Assembly (NCBI RefSeq): GCF_004115155.1
Contig: NZ_RDSM01000002.1
Location: forward strand, 372,001-436,000
Length of the DNA: 64,000 bases
Source: Granulicella sibirica
GTDB taxonomy: Bacteria > Acidobacteriota > Terriglobia > Terriglobales > Acidobacteriaceae
Reading direction: 5' to 3'
Positions 8,801 to 17,316 of the stretch are shown here, one piece after another. The notes beneath the pieces were generated by a model. That model saw only the letters and a program-made list of their open reading frames with translations, was not told the DNA's origin and made no database searches. The first letter of the stretch is position 1. Each line of letters starts with the position of its first letter. Both the position numbers and the translations under genes were made by a program.

Positions 8801-9757
8801 ATGATGATTTTCGGGAAACAGGTAATGGTAACGGCCCTGGCGGTATCGGCGACGCTGAGCCCAGTGATGACGCGGGCGGCGGAGCTGAGTGGTGATGCGA
8901 AGTCGGCGATCCCGCGGGACACGCAGCAGGTAATTGTGGTGGATTATCGGGCTATGCAGAATTCGTCGGCGGCGATGAGCTTGAAGGACCGGGTGCTTCC
9001 TCCGGAGTTGAAGAAGCTGGAGACGGCGCTGAAGACTTCGGGGCTTAAGGTCGACCAGGACGCCGACACGCTTGCGTTTGCTTCGTTCAAGGTCGGTTCT
9101 GAAGGCGCGCGCATCGTGGGAATTGCGCAGGGGCAGTTTCATACGCGGGAGATTCTTGCGAACTTTACGAAGCAGAAGACGAAGTTTGTCACGCTGCGGA
9201 ACAACAGCATCTACCCGATGGGTTCAGCGGGGATGAGCGTGGTGTTTCTGAACCAGACGACGATGGTGTTCGGGGACAAGGATGCGGTGAAGGCCGCGCT
9301 CGATGCGCGGGATGGGTTGGCGCCGAACTTCCTGCAGAACTCGGACATGGTCAATGAGATGAGCGTGGTGGATACCAAGGCTGTGTGGAGTCTGCTGGAC
9401 CAGAAGGGCACGCAGACCATGATGAAGGGCGTGCTCGGCGATGCGGCGCAGCTTGCGGATTATGACACGGTCAAGAACCGGATGAAGAGCTCGCGGTACA
9501 CGATGGATTTCAGCAACGGGGTTCGGTTCAACCTGTCGGTGGTGACGTCGGATACGATTACGGCGGCGACGGCGGCGACGCTGATGAAGGGCGTCGCGAT
9601 TATGCGCAAGACGCAGGGAAGCCCGCTTGAGAAGACGGCGCTGGATTCGACGACGATCGATTCGAACTCAGGGACGATTACGGTGGACTACTCCTCGTCG
9701 GACAGCCAGTTTGCGAACCTGCTGACGTCTCCTCTGTTTCAATCTGTTGTGAAGTAA
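8801..9757 (+). CDS. Secreted protein of unknown function
   Basis: 318 residues. ATG 8801 is preceded by AGGAGAAGGAAGG, a good ribosome-binding region; the frame is open 18 bases further to a TTG. Residues 1-30 are a signal peptide (VTALAVSATLSPVMTRAAEL). The mature protein begins with AIPRDTQQVIVVDYRAMQNS and contains two similar alpha/beta halves with repeated strand-helix segments (for example FGDKDAVKAALDARDGL). I know similar acidobacterial exported proteins but no function. It is the last gene before the flagellar block and ends at a strong UUCG terminator. Confidence 0.7.
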   Translation: MMIFGKQVMVTALAVSATLSPVMTRAAELSGDAKSAIPRDTQQVIVVDYRAMQNSSAAMSLKDRVLPPELKKLETALKTSGLKVDQDADTLAFASFKVGSEGARIVGIAQGQFHTREILANFTKQKTKFVTLRNNSIYPMGSAGMSVVFLNQTTMVFGDKDAVKAALDARDGLAPNFLQNSDMVNEMSVVDTKAVWSLLDQKGTQTMMKGVLGDAAQLADYDTVKNRMKSSRYTMDFSNGVRFNLSVVTSDTITAATAATLMKGVAIMRKTQGSPLEKTALDSTTIDSNSGTITVDYSSSDSQFANLLTSPLFQSVVK

Positions 9758-9776
9758 GAGCGCTTCGAGCTTTACG

Positions 9777-9809
9777 ATGGGCGGCCCTTCGGGGTTGCCC
9801 ATTTGTTTT
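9777..9809 (+). terminator. Strong intrinsic terminator with UUCG loop
   Basis: An 11-pair stem (ATGGGCGGCCC with GGGTTGCCCAT, including two G-U pairs) closed by a TTCG tetraloop and followed by TTGTTTT. It separates the secreted-protein gene from the flagellar cluster, so flgF must start from its own promoter in the 70 bases that follow. Confidence 0.9.
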
Positions 9810-9878
9810 GTCCGGTGCCTTAGGTTCCTCTAACGCTAAGTGGTCCGTCTTCGGTCGGGTAGATGCATAAGTCACGGC

Positions 9879-10640
9879 ATGGACAGCGGACTTTATGCGG
9901 CGTACAGCGGACTGCTTACCAGGACGCAGGCCCTCGATACGGCGGCCAACAACCTGGCGAATATCGGGACGGCGGGCTTTCGGGCGCAACGGGACACGTT
10001 TCGCGGGGTGCTGGCGGGAAGCGTCGTGAACAGCGGGGACGGGGCTTCGCAGGTGGGGCAGGCGGTGAACGACTACGGAACGCTGGGCGGCTCCGGGATC
10101 GATCTGAGCCAGGGACAGCTTACGGTGACCGGGAATCCCCTGGACCTGGCGATCCAGGGTGAGGGATTCTTTGCCATCAAGACGGCGCACGGGACGCGGT
10201 ATACGCGGGATGGCGGGTTTCTGCGGTCAGCGACGGGTGTGCTGCAGACGCGCGAAGGCGAGCCTGTTCTTGATACCACGGGGAACCCAATTATCGTGCC
10301 GACCGGGTCGGTGAGCGTGAGTGGGGATGGCACCGTGTCGGTGAACGCCGCCGGGGGGAATGCGATCGCGGGGCAGGTAGGGAAGTTCACGTTCGCCGAT
10401 CCCGCGAGGCTGCAGGCGGAGGGGACGAACCGGTTCGTCGCGGCGGATGGGGCGATACCGATTGCGGCTTCGGGGGAGATCCACGAGGGTGCGCTCGAGG
10501 GGGCGAACCAGGATGCGGTTCACGGCACGATGCAGCTCATGCTGGTGCAGCGGCAGGCCGAGATGATGCAGAAGGCGCTGAGCGTGTTTCACAACGACTT
10601 CGATAAGACGGCAGCAGAAGAGCTGGGCAAAGTTTCGTAA
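9879..10640 (+). CDS. flgF: Flagellar basal-body rod protein FlgF
   Basis: 253 residues, proximal rod component of the flagellum. The N-terminal rod motif is present (DSGLYAAYSGLLTRTQALDT then AANNLANIGTAGFRAQRDTF), the middle carries LDLAIQGEGFFAI and YTRDGGF, and the C-terminal helix VHGTMQLMLVQRQAEMMQKA is the partner of the N-terminal helix. ATG 9879 begins the conserved helix; an upstream in-frame start at 9840 would add 13 unlikely residues. FlgF rather than FlgG is chosen because a longer, better FlgG follows directly. Confidence 0.93.
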   Translation: MDSGLYAAYSGLLTRTQALDTAANNLANIGTAGFRAQRDTFRGVLAGSVVNSGDGASQVGQAVNDYGTLGGSGIDLSQGQLTVTGNPLDLAIQGEGFFAIKTAHGTRYTRDGGFLRSATGVLQTREGEPVLDTTGNPIIVPTGSVSVSGDGTVSVNAAGGNAIAGQVGKFTFADPARLQAEGTNRFVAADGAIPIAASGEIHEGALEGANQDAVHGTMQLMLVQRQAEMMQKALSVFHNDFDKTAAEELGKVS

Positions 10641-10658
10641 CCGGACGGGGAGACCTTC

Positions 10659-11447
10659 ATGATTCGAGCGATGTATACGGCGGCAAGCGGGATGAGTGCA
10701 CAGCAGGCGAACCTGGATACGGTGGCGAATAACCTGGCGAACTCGGCGACGGCGGGCTTCCGGAGCAGGCGGCTGCAGTTCGAGGACATGGTGTACCAGA
10801 ACCTGATTACGCCGGGGTCGGCGGAGAGCCAACAGACGGTTTCGGCGGGGCTGCAGATCGGGCTTGGGGTGCGGGACGCGGCGACCGAGATCATCATGAC
10901 GCAGGGGGATTTCAACCAGACGCAGAACCCTCTCGACGTGGCGATTCAAGGGCATGGGTTTTTCCAGTTGACGCGCCCGGACGGGACGATTGCGTATACA
11001 CGCTCAGGGAACTTTCACCTGACGAACCAAGGGGTGATCGTGACGGCGGAGGGCGATCCGATTCTGCCGTCGATCACGATTCCTCCGAACGCGACGAACG
11101 TGACGATCTCGGAGTACGGGGTGGTGACGGCGACGATCCCGGGCCAGACGACCGCGGCTCAGCTTGGGACGATGCAGCTTGCGACGTTCGCGAATCCGGG
11201 CGGACTGAACTCGATTGGCGGAAACCTGCTGACGCAGAGCACGTCTTCCGGGAACCCGATCACCGATGTACCAGGTGGCACGAGTGGGCTTGGGCTTCTG
11301 CAGCAGGGGTATCTCGAGGCCTCAAACGTGGACGTGGTCGCGGAGTTCGTGCAGATGATCCTCGCGCAGCGGGCCTATGAAAGCAACTCCAAGGTTATTC
11401 ACGTGGCCGACGACATGTACTCGCAGATCAACAACCTGGTGAGATAG
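10659..11447 (+). CDS. flgG: Flagellar distal rod protein FlgG
   Basis: 262 residues, the usual FlgG length. The start MIRAMYTAASGMSAQQANLD is the near-universal FlgG N-terminus, followed by VANNLANSATAGFRSRRLQF. LDVAIQGHGFFQL and the C-terminal LEASNVDVVAEFVQMILAQR with AYESNSKVIHVADDM are also canonical. A GGGGAG ribosome-binding site lies seven bases upstream. It directly abuts flgA (stop TAG then ATG). Confidence 0.97.
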   Translation: MIRAMYTAASGMSAQQANLDTVANNLANSATAGFRSRRLQFEDMVYQNLITPGSAESQQTVSAGLQIGLGVRDAATEIIMTQGDFNQTQNPLDVAIQGHGFFQLTRPDGTIAYTRSGNFHLTNQGVIVTAEGDPILPSITIPPNATNVTISEYGVVTATIPGQTTAAQLGTMQLATFANPGGLNSIGGNLLTQSTSSGNPITDVPGGTSGLGLLQQGYLEASNVDVVAEFVQMILAQRAYESNSKVIHVADDMYSQINNLVR

Positions 11448-12014
11448 ATGAAGACGCTCAGACGGCTAGTGACGATCGGACTTCTGGGATTGGGGGTTTC
11501 CGCCGGGTTTGCGGAGACCCCTTGTGCGAGCACTCCGGCGGCGGCGGTTAAGGCTTACGAGAGCGGACAGCCGATCGCGGGAGACCTGGTCGAGGGTTAC
11601 CGGGTTGCGAGTTGGTACACCGATCTTCCGCTTCGCGTGAACTGGGCGCAGGTGGAGCGATGCGGACATCCGGGCTGGCCGGAGCTCAGCATCCGGATGG
11701 CGCAGAGGCCGGAGGGGGCACTCCTCGTGTCCGCTGTCTCGCCCTTGTCCACGGTAGCTGCTGCAGGCGTCACGACAGTTCAGGTAGGTCGTACAAGTGC
11801 GTTGCTGCTCGAAAAAACTATCCGGGCTGGTGAACCGGTACGGCTTTGGAGGATTGAGCCAAATTTGCGGATGGAGATGCCGGCCGTGAGCGAGGAAAGC
11901 GGCGGAATTGGCGAGAGGATCCGGCTGCGAGTCGTGAGTAACCAGGAGAATGTGCAGGTGGTGCGGTATGTCTTCGGGCTGGTACGTGGGCCGGCAGATG
12001 TGGAGTTGGAGTGA
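11448..12014 (+). CDS. flgA: Flagellar P-ring assembly chaperone FlgA
   Basis: 188 residues with a signal peptide (residues 1-22, ending GVSAGFAE). FlgA works in the periplasm to help FlgI polymerise into the P ring. The sequence is weakly conserved, as usual for FlgA. The second half has the SAF-like pattern (EKTIRAGEPVRLW, then IRLRVVSNQENVQVVRYV). The call rests largely on its place between flgG and flgH-flgI. It contains two Cys (residues 26 and 72), which could form a disulfide. It overlaps the flgH start. Confidence 0.8.
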   Translation: MKTLRRLVTIGLLGLGVSAGFAETPCASTPAAAVKAYESGQPIAGDLVEGYRVASWYTDLPLRVNWAQVERCGHPGWPELSIRMAQRPEGALLVSAVSPLSTVAAAGVTTVQVGRTSALLLEKTIRAGEPVRLWRIEPNLRMEMPAVSEESGGIGERIRLRVVSNQENVQVVRYVFGLVRGPADVELE

Positions 12015-12754
12015 TGGGGAACTGGAGGCGGTGGGCGGTAGCGTTCCTCCTGATGACTGCGGCTGGTTCGGCCCAGGGGCAGGGGGTAAAGGCGGCGGCG
12101 GGCAAGATCGCCAACGTGATCAATCCTCCGAACGTGAATGTCGCTTCGACGTCGCTCAAGGACTATCTGGCACGGGTGAAGGCGACAAGCACGGGCGATC
12201 TGCCGACGCCCGGCGCGATCTGGACCGATAGTGGGCGATTCACGCGGATGTCGTCCGATGTGCGGGCGATGCGTCCGAACGACCTGATCTCGGTAGTGGT
12301 GTCGGAGAGTCTGGAGTCGGAGACGGATGGGACGGTGAAGAACTCGCGAAGTTCGTCGGCGAGTTCGCAAGTCTCGGCGTTGTTTGGGCTGCTGCACGCT
12401 GGCAATGCGCTGCAGAACCTGATCAATCAGAGTTCGAACTCGGGGCTGAATGCGCAGGGAGCGAGCGCAAATAACTCGAGCCTGAGTACGACGTTCGGTG
12501 GGCAGGTGGTTGCGGTGCTTCCGAACGGGAATCTCGTGATCGAGGCGGCGCGTGAGGTGGAGTTCAGCCAGCAGACCCAGACTATCCTGCTGCGCGGGCT
12601 GGTGCGGCCTGAGGACATTTCGCAGCAGAATCAGGTGCTTTCGACCGCGATCTCGAGCCTTGAGCTTGAGGTGCGGGGCAAGGGAATCATCAACGACTAT
12701 ACGCACCGGCCGAACGCCGTGGTGCGGCTGCTCCAGAAGCTCCTGATCTTCTGA
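12014..12754 (+). CDS. flgH: Flagellar L-ring protein FlgH, without lipobox
   Basis: Outer-membrane L-ring subunit. Hallmarks are a SGRFTRMSSDVRAMRPNDLI segment near residue 77, SLSTTFGGQVVAVLPNGNLV, and the C-terminal ILLRGLVRPEDISQQNQVLS. ATG 12014 overlaps the flgA stop (TGATG) with a GGAG eight bases upstream; an in-frame GTG at 12011 is possible. Most FlgH proteins are lipoproteins with a Cys after the signal sequence. Here the signal (VAFLLMTAAGSAQG) has no Cys and none occurs anywhere in the protein, so it is probably cut by signal peptidase I. Confidence 0.93.
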   Translation: MGNWRRWAVAFLLMTAAGSAQGQGVKAAAGKIANVINPPNVNVASTSLKDYLARVKATSTGDLPTPGAIWTDSGRFTRMSSDVRAMRPNDLISVVVSESLESETDGTVKNSRSSSASSQVSALFGLLHAGNALQNLINQSSNSGLNAQGASANNSSLSTTFGGQVVAVLPNGNLVIEAAREVEFSQQTQTILLRGLVRPEDISQQNQVLSTAISSLELEVRGKGIINDYTHRPNAVVRLLQKLLIF

Positions 12755-12776
12755 TTTGTGTGCCCAAAGGTCCCCC

Positions 12777-13949
12777 ATGCCGGTGCTCCGCTCCAATCCG
12801 TATCATCCTGTTTCACAGCGGCGTCTTGTGCTGGGTATGGCGGGACGTTTGACCATCGCGATTCTTCTGCTTGGCGCGGCGGTTGCGTTTGGCTCCGATA
12901 CTCCGGCTTCGCCTGTGCGGCAGGCGAGGATCAAGGACATCTCTTCGGTTGAAGGGATACGCGACAACCAGCTTGTGGGCTATGGGCTTGTGGTCGGCTT
13001 GAACGGGACGGGAGACAGCCAGCAGACGACGTTTCCGACGCAGACGCTGGTGGCGATGCTTCTGCGGATGGGGGTGAGCGTTCCGGCGACTTCAATCCGG
13101 GTGCAGAATCTGGCAGCGGTGTTTGTAGCGGCGACGCTTCCTCCATTTGCGCGGCCGGGGACGAAGCTGGATATTACGGCCTCATCGGCTGGCGATGCGC
13201 ACAGCCTCGAGGGTGGGCTTCTGCTGATGACACCGCTGTATGGGGCGGATGGAAAGATCTATGCGCAGGCGCAGGGGCCCCTGGTGGTGGGTGGGTATTC
13301 GGTGAGCGCGAACGGGAACACGAAGCAGTTCAATCATCCTACGACGGCGCGGATACCGTACGGGGCGATGGTGGAGCGGGCGTTGCCGAGTGAGATTGCG
13401 GGCATGGACAAGTTCTCTATTCTGCTGAACGACGCGGACTTTCGCAGCGCGGAGGCGATGGCGAAGGCGATCAACACGGAGTTAGGACGTCCGGCGGCCC
13501 ACGCGGTCGATAGCCGGAGGGTTTCGCTTTCGGTCGCTGCGGGAGAGGAGATTCCGCTGCTCCTGGCGCGGGTGGAGGCGATCGAGGTGCCGTTCTATCC
13601 GAGGGCCAAGGTGGTGGTGAACGAGCGAACAGGAACGGTGGTGATCGGCGGGACGGTGGTGCTGCTGCCGGTATCGATCCTGCATGGGGGACTTGCGGTG
13701 AACGTGGTGAGCGAGTTCCAGGTCTCGCAGCCGGGGCCGTTCTCGTCGGGGACGACGCAGACGGTTCAGCAGACGCGGGTGGAGGCGCGGGATAAGCCGG
13801 TGAGCCGGATTGAGTTGAAGCAGGGCGCGACGGTGGATGACCTGGTGCGAAGTCTGCAGACGATTGGGGCTTCGGCACGTGATGTGATTTCGATTCTGCA
13901 GGCGATGAAGGCTGCGGGTTCGCTCGAAGCGGAGATTGAGGTCCTATGA
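12777..13949 (+). CDS. flgI: Flagellar P-ring protein FlgI
   Basis: 390 residues, exported (signal core AGRLTIAILLLGAAVAFG). It forms the P ring in the peptidoglycan layer. Diagnostic segments are RIKDISSVEGIRDNQLVGYG, LVVGLNGTGDSQQTTFPTQT, the VQNLAAVFVAATLPPFARPG stretch, and the C-terminal TVDDLVRSLQTIGASARDVI. ATG 12777 has AAAGG six bases upstream and is preferred to a start at 12756. It overlaps flgJ by four bases (ATGA). Confidence 0.97.
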   Translation: MPVLRSNPYHPVSQRRLVLGMAGRLTIAILLLGAAVAFGSDTPASPVRQARIKDISSVEGIRDNQLVGYGLVVGLNGTGDSQQTTFPTQTLVAMLLRMGVSVPATSIRVQNLAAVFVAATLPPFARPGTKLDITASSAGDAHSLEGGLLLMTPLYGADGKIYAQAQGPLVVGGYSVSANGNTKQFNHPTTARIPYGAMVERALPSEIAGMDKFSILLNDADFRSAEAMAKAINTELGRPAAHAVDSRRVSLSVAAGEEIPLLLARVEAIEVPFYPRAKVVVNERTGTVVIGGTVVLLPVSILHGGLAVNVVSEFQVSQPGPFSSGTTQTVQQTRVEARDKPVSRIELKQGATVDDLVRSLQTIGASARDVISILQAMKAAGSLEAEIEVL

Positions 13950-14305
13950 ACGGAATATTGGGATCAGGGGCGGCGCAGGCGAGCGTGATCAAGAGTCCGG
14001 ATGCCGAGGCGCAGGCGATCCAGCAGCACAAGCTGGAGGGCGCGGCGCAGGAGTTTGAGGCGATGTTTCTGCAGGAGATGCTGAAGCCCATGCGAAAGGG
14101 CGCGGATGGTGACGACGATAGCGATGGCGGAGGCGATAAGGGCGGGGAGATGAGCGCTGGGAGCGACACGCTGTCGAGCTATGGGACCGAGGCGCTGGCG
14201 GGGGCGATCGCGAAGGCAGGTGGGGTGGGGATCGCGCGGCAGATTGTTGCGAAGGTGAGTCTCGAGCACGCCCAACGTTCATTAGAAAAAGCTAATCACC
14301 ACTAA
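13946..14305 (+). CDS. flgJ: FlgJ-type rod-binding protein, N-terminal domain only
   Basis: 119 residues. The rod-binding signature is present (AAQEFEAMFLQEMLKPMRKG near residue 35, then a GGGIA-type helix GGVGIARQIVAKV). The C-terminal muramidase domain of enterobacterial FlgJ is absent, so another enzyme must open the peptidoglycan for the rod. An acidic, Gly-rich linker (DDDSDGGGDKGGE) separates the two helical parts. It is translationally coupled to flgI. Its TAA stop is also the first part of the -35 element of the flgM promoter. Confidence 0.88.
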   Translation: MNGILGSGAAQASVIKSPDAEAQAIQQHKLEGAAQEFEAMFLQEMLKPMRKGADGDDDSDGGGDKGGEMSAGSDTLSSYGTEALAGAIAKAGGVGIARQIVAKVSLEHAQRSLEKANHH

Positions 14306-14329
14306 AGTTGCAGGCTCCTCCGCCGATCA
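14303..14329 (+). promoter_or_regulatory. Sigma-28 (FliA) promoter for flgMNKL
   Basis: TAAAGTTG, exactly 11 bases, then GCCGATCA. The FliA consensus in enteric bacteria is TAAAGTTT, 11 bases, GCCGATAA, so 14 of 16 positions match with ideal spacing. It lies 28 bases before the flgM ATG, leaving room for the GGAGGA ribosome-binding site. The TAA is at the same time the flgJ stop codon. Confidence 0.85.
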
Positions 14330-14356
14330 AGCAAGTAGACGGAGGAGACGGAAACG

Positions 14357-14656
14357 ATGAGCTACACAAATGGACTGAATAATCTGCAGCACTTTATCAG
14401 CACGGCGGTCACGAGCACGCCGAGCGAAGCCAAAAACGCAAACACAGGGGTGGAGACGGCGGCCCGGATCAACGGCGTGGTCGCCTCCGATAAGGCGAGG
14501 CTGAGCACAGCGAGCAGCCTGGTGAGCCTGGCGATCAGTGGGTCGGATGTGCGGTCGGAGAAGATTGCGCCGTTGCAGGCGGCGATTGCCGCGGGGACAT
14601 ATCACGTGTCGTCGTCGGAGGTTGCGGGCAAGGTGCTTCATTCGCTTTTGAACTAA
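14357..14656 (+). CDS. flgM: Anti-sigma-28 factor FlgM
   Basis: 99 residues, small and probably largely unfolded. FlgM holds the sigma factor FliA until the hook-basal body is complete and is then exported. The C-terminal half shows the family pattern: DKARLSTASSLVSLAI, then VRSEKIAPLQAAIAAGTYHV and SEVAGKVLHSLL, matching the R-x-E-K-[IV]-x-x-[IL]-x-x-A-[IV]-x-x-G-x-Y signature. A good GGAGGAGACGG region precedes the ATG. A FliA promoter upstream gives the expected feedback loop. Confidence 0.93.
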   Translation: MSYTNGLNNLQHFISTAVTSTPSEAKNANTGVETAARINGVVASDKARLSTASSLVSLAISGSDVRSEKIAPLQAAIAAGTYHVSSSEVAGKVLHSLLN

Positions 14657-14685
14657 GTGGTGGGCCGGGTGAGTGAGGAGCGGTG

Positions 14686-15006
14686 ATGAGCGTAGAGATG
14701 GCGAGGACGCAGGCGATGACGGCGGCAGGAGGTCTTCTGGTCGACCTCGAGGATGCGATCGCCGCGTTGACGGCGCTCGATGGAGACCGGCTCGAACAGA
14801 TTGAACGGCGTGTCAACGAGACTCTCGGAACCACCGACTTTCGTACCCTCGTGTCAGGTGTGGCGGCGGGGGGCGGCGAGTTGTCTGGGCTTTGGTCGAG
14901 GAAGCAGGTGCTTGGGATCCTGCTGGAGAACACGGGCAGGAATCTGAGGGTCCTGGAACGGCTGCATAGCCGCGGAGCTTACGGAGGAGACGTATGGGTA
15001 CGCTAA
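14686..15006 (+). CDS. flgN: FlgN-like export chaperone
   Basis: About 106 residues, mostly alpha-helical (LLVDLEDAIAALTALDGDRL, then a C-terminal helix VLGILLENTGRNLRVLERL). FlgN binds FlgK and FlgL and guides them to the export apparatus. The sequence itself is weakly diagnostic; the helical pattern, size and position between flgM and flgK make the case. ATG 14686 has GAGGAG five bases upstream (GTG 14683 is an alternative). Its last 13 bases overlap flgK. Confidence 0.75.
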   Translation: MSVEMARTQAMTAAGGLLVDLEDAIAALTALDGDRLEQIERRVNETLGTTDFRTLVSGVAAGGGELSGLWSRKQVLGILLENTGRNLRVLERLHSRGAYGGDVWVR

Positions 15007-16394
15007 GTTCCCTGGTGGATCTATCGAAGAGCGCGCTGCAGGCGAACCAGGCGGCGCTCGATGTCACGGGCAGTAACGTGGCGAATCAGAATGTCGTGGG
15101 TTACACGCGGGAGACGCTGAACTGGTCGTCGGATGTGGTGCAGATCGGTGGGGCGTCGGTCGGGGTTGGAGTGAGCACCAGCTCGCCGGTATCGCAGCGG
15201 GATCGGGTGCTGGAACAGAGGGTGCAGCAGCAGACGCAGGTTTCGTCGCAGTCGACGGCGCTGCAGTCCGCGTTGAATCAGCTTCAGGGTGTGTTTGGTT
15301 TGAGCGCAACGTCTGCGTCCGGAACCACGACTGACCTCAGCAGCGCGATCGATGGGCTTTACAGCTCGTTCAGCTCGCTTGCCGCTTCGCCTGCAAGCAG
15401 CACGGTGAGGCAGACGGTTCTAACTGCTGCTGGGACGCTTGCGTCGGCGTTTCAGTCGGCGTCTGGGCAGATTGCTTCGGTGAACTCCGGGCTGACGCAG
15501 ACGGCGATATCCACTGTGAGCGCGATCAACGGGCTGACGGCGACGATCGCCTCGCTGAACCAACAGATTGCGCGGGTCTCTCCGGATGCGGATGCGGGAA
15601 CGCTTGAGGATCAGAGACAGGCAGCGGTGGCGCAGTTGTCGCAGTACATCGGGCTCGACCAGGTGACGACGGAAAATAATGGGCTGACGCTTTCGACGAG
15701 CAGCGGTGCGGTGCTTGTGGCGGGGGCGCAGTCATTCGCGCTGAAGGGGTCGTCGGTTGCGGGGAAGACACAGATTACGGATGGGGTCAGCACAGTCGAT
15801 ATCTCGGGGCAGATTACAGGCGGGCAGCTTGGAGGCATTCTTGCGGCGCAACAGAACGAGATTCCTTCGTTGACCTCGTCGCTCGATCAACTTGCCTACG
15901 CCATTGGGACCTCTGTGAATACACAGAATGCGGCGGGGCTCGATGGGAATGGAGCGGCGGGGGGTGCGCTGTTTGCACTGAATGCGACGTCGAGCGGGGC
16001 GGCTAGTTCTATTGCGGTGACGACGACCGATCCTTCGAAGATCGCGGCGGCGGGAACGGGCGAGGGAAGCGCGGGGAATACGAACGCAAATGCGCTGGCG
16101 GCTCTGGGGACGGCGTCGCTTCTTGGTGGAGAGAGCGCGTCGAGTTATCTGACGGGTGTGCTTGGGACGCTTGGGAGTGCGGTGGCGGGTGCGACGACGG
16201 ACCAGACGGCGCAGCAGGCGACGCTGGCGCAACTGACGACGCAGAGGGATTCGCTTTCGGGGGTTTCGCTGGACGATGAGGCCGCGGACCTGACGAAGTA
16301 TCAGCGTTCGTACCAGGCGGCTTCGAAGCTGTTTCAAATTGTCGACACGATCATCGAAGCGGCAATCAATCTTGGTACGGAGACCGCGGTCTAA
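14994..16394 (+). CDS. flgK: Flagellar hook-associated protein 1 FlgK
   Basis: 466 residues, the first hook-filament junction protein. The start matches the axial-protein helix (LSKSALQANQAALDVTGSNV, then ANQNVVGYTRETLNW), the middle contains DLSSAIDGLYSSFSSLAASP and LNQQIARVSPDA, and the C-terminus has LDDEAADLTKYQRSYQAASK. The central variable domain is Ala-, Ser-, Thr- and Gly-rich. A GGAGGAG ribosome-binding site lies inside the end of flgN. Confidence 0.96.
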   Translation: MGTLSSLVDLSKSALQANQAALDVTGSNVANQNVVGYTRETLNWSSDVVQIGGASVGVGVSTSSPVSQRDRVLEQRVQQQTQVSSQSTALQSALNQLQGVFGLSATSASGTTTDLSSAIDGLYSSFSSLAASPASSTVRQTVLTAAGTLASAFQSASGQIASVNSGLTQTAISTVSAINGLTATIASLNQQIARVSPDADAGTLEDQRQAAVAQLSQYIGLDQVTTENNGLTLSTSSGAVLVAGAQSFALKGSSVAGKTQITDGVSTVDISGQITGGQLGGILAAQQNEIPSLTSSLDQLAYAIGTSVNTQNAAGLDGNGAAGGALFALNATSSGAASSIAVTTTDPSKIAAAGTGEGSAGNTNANALAALGTASLLGGESASSYLTGVLGTLGSAVAGATTDQTAQQATLAQLTTQRDSLSGVSLDDEAADLTKYQRSYQAASKLFQIVDTIIEAAINLGTETAV

Positions 16395-16414
16395 GAGAGC
16401 TTTGAGGAGTTTGC

Positions 16415-17302
16415 ATGCGCGTTGATCCGAATTACATCTCGAACCTGGCGTCCACCATCTCGCAATCGAACGGAGCTCTGGCCAACCTGACAAATGAGCT
16501 TGCGAGCGGACTGCGAGTGAACTCTCTGGGGGATGATCCGGCGGCCGCGGCGGCGAGCCTGAAGCTGAGTACAACGATCACGAACGACGACACGTTTGTG
16601 CAGACGGCGACGCAGGAGCAAGGGCTGCTACAGGTGACCGACTCGGCTCTGGGCGAGGTGGTGACACAGTTGACCTCGGCGATTTCGCTTGCGACCGAAG
16701 GAGCGACTGGAACGCTGGATTCCGCGCAACAGCAGGCGGTGGTCGAGCAGTTGAAGGGGCTTCAGACACAGATCCTTTCTCTGGCGAACACGAGCTACCT
16801 GGGACAGTATGTGTTTGGCGGGAGTCAGGGATCGACGCAGCCGTTTACGCTCGATGCATCCGGTACGGCGACGTACGCGGGGGATTCTGTGCAGCAGACG
16901 GTTTTGACTCCGAGCGGGCAGTCGCTGGTGACGAACCTTGCGGGGTCGAGCGTGTTCCAGGCTTCAGGGCAGGATGTGTTCGCCGCGTTGAGCTCGGTGA
17001 TTGCGGATCTTTCCGCGACGCCTGCTTCGTCGACGAGTGCGGCGGATAGTGCGGCTCTGGGGGCGGCGTTGGCGAACGTGACGCAGCAGCGAAGCGTGTT
17101 GGGGAGTTCGCTGGCCCGGCTGCAGCAGACCAGTACCTATGTGCAGACTCAGGTGGCTGGTTTGACAGCGCAGCAGAGTGCGCTGGTTGCGGCGGATCCA
17201 GCTTCAGTGGCTACGGATTTGAAGACTGATGAGACGCAGCATGACGCGCTGTTGAGTGTCATTGCAACGTTGAGCAAGGGCAGCTTGTTCGATTACCTGT
17301 AG
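16415..17302 (+). CDS. flgL: Flagellar hook-associated protein 3 FlgL
   Basis: 295 residues, the second junction protein, flagellin-like. The N-terminal helix (SNLASTISQSNGALANLTNE, LASGLRVNSLGDDPAAAAAS) and the C-terminal helices (ALANVTQQRSVLGSSLARLQ, then LKTDETQHDALLSVIATLSK) match FlgL. GAGGAG lies seven bases before the ATG. It ends the flgMNKL operon; no terminator is visible before the next small gene, 14 bases on. Confidence 0.94.
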   Translation: MRVDPNYISNLASTISQSNGALANLTNELASGLRVNSLGDDPAAAAASLKLSTTITNDDTFVQTATQEQGLLQVTDSALGEVVTQLTSAISLATEGATGTLDSAQQQAVVEQLKGLQTQILSLANTSYLGQYVFGGSQGSTQPFTLDASGTATYAGDSVQQTVLTPSGQSLVTNLAGSSVFQASGQDVFAALSSVIADLSATPASSTSAADSAALGAALANVTQQRSVLGSSLARLQQTSTYVQTQVAGLTAQQSALVAADPASVATDLKTDETQHDALLSVIATLSKGSLFDYL

Positions 17303-17316
17303 GGCTATACTTGGGC

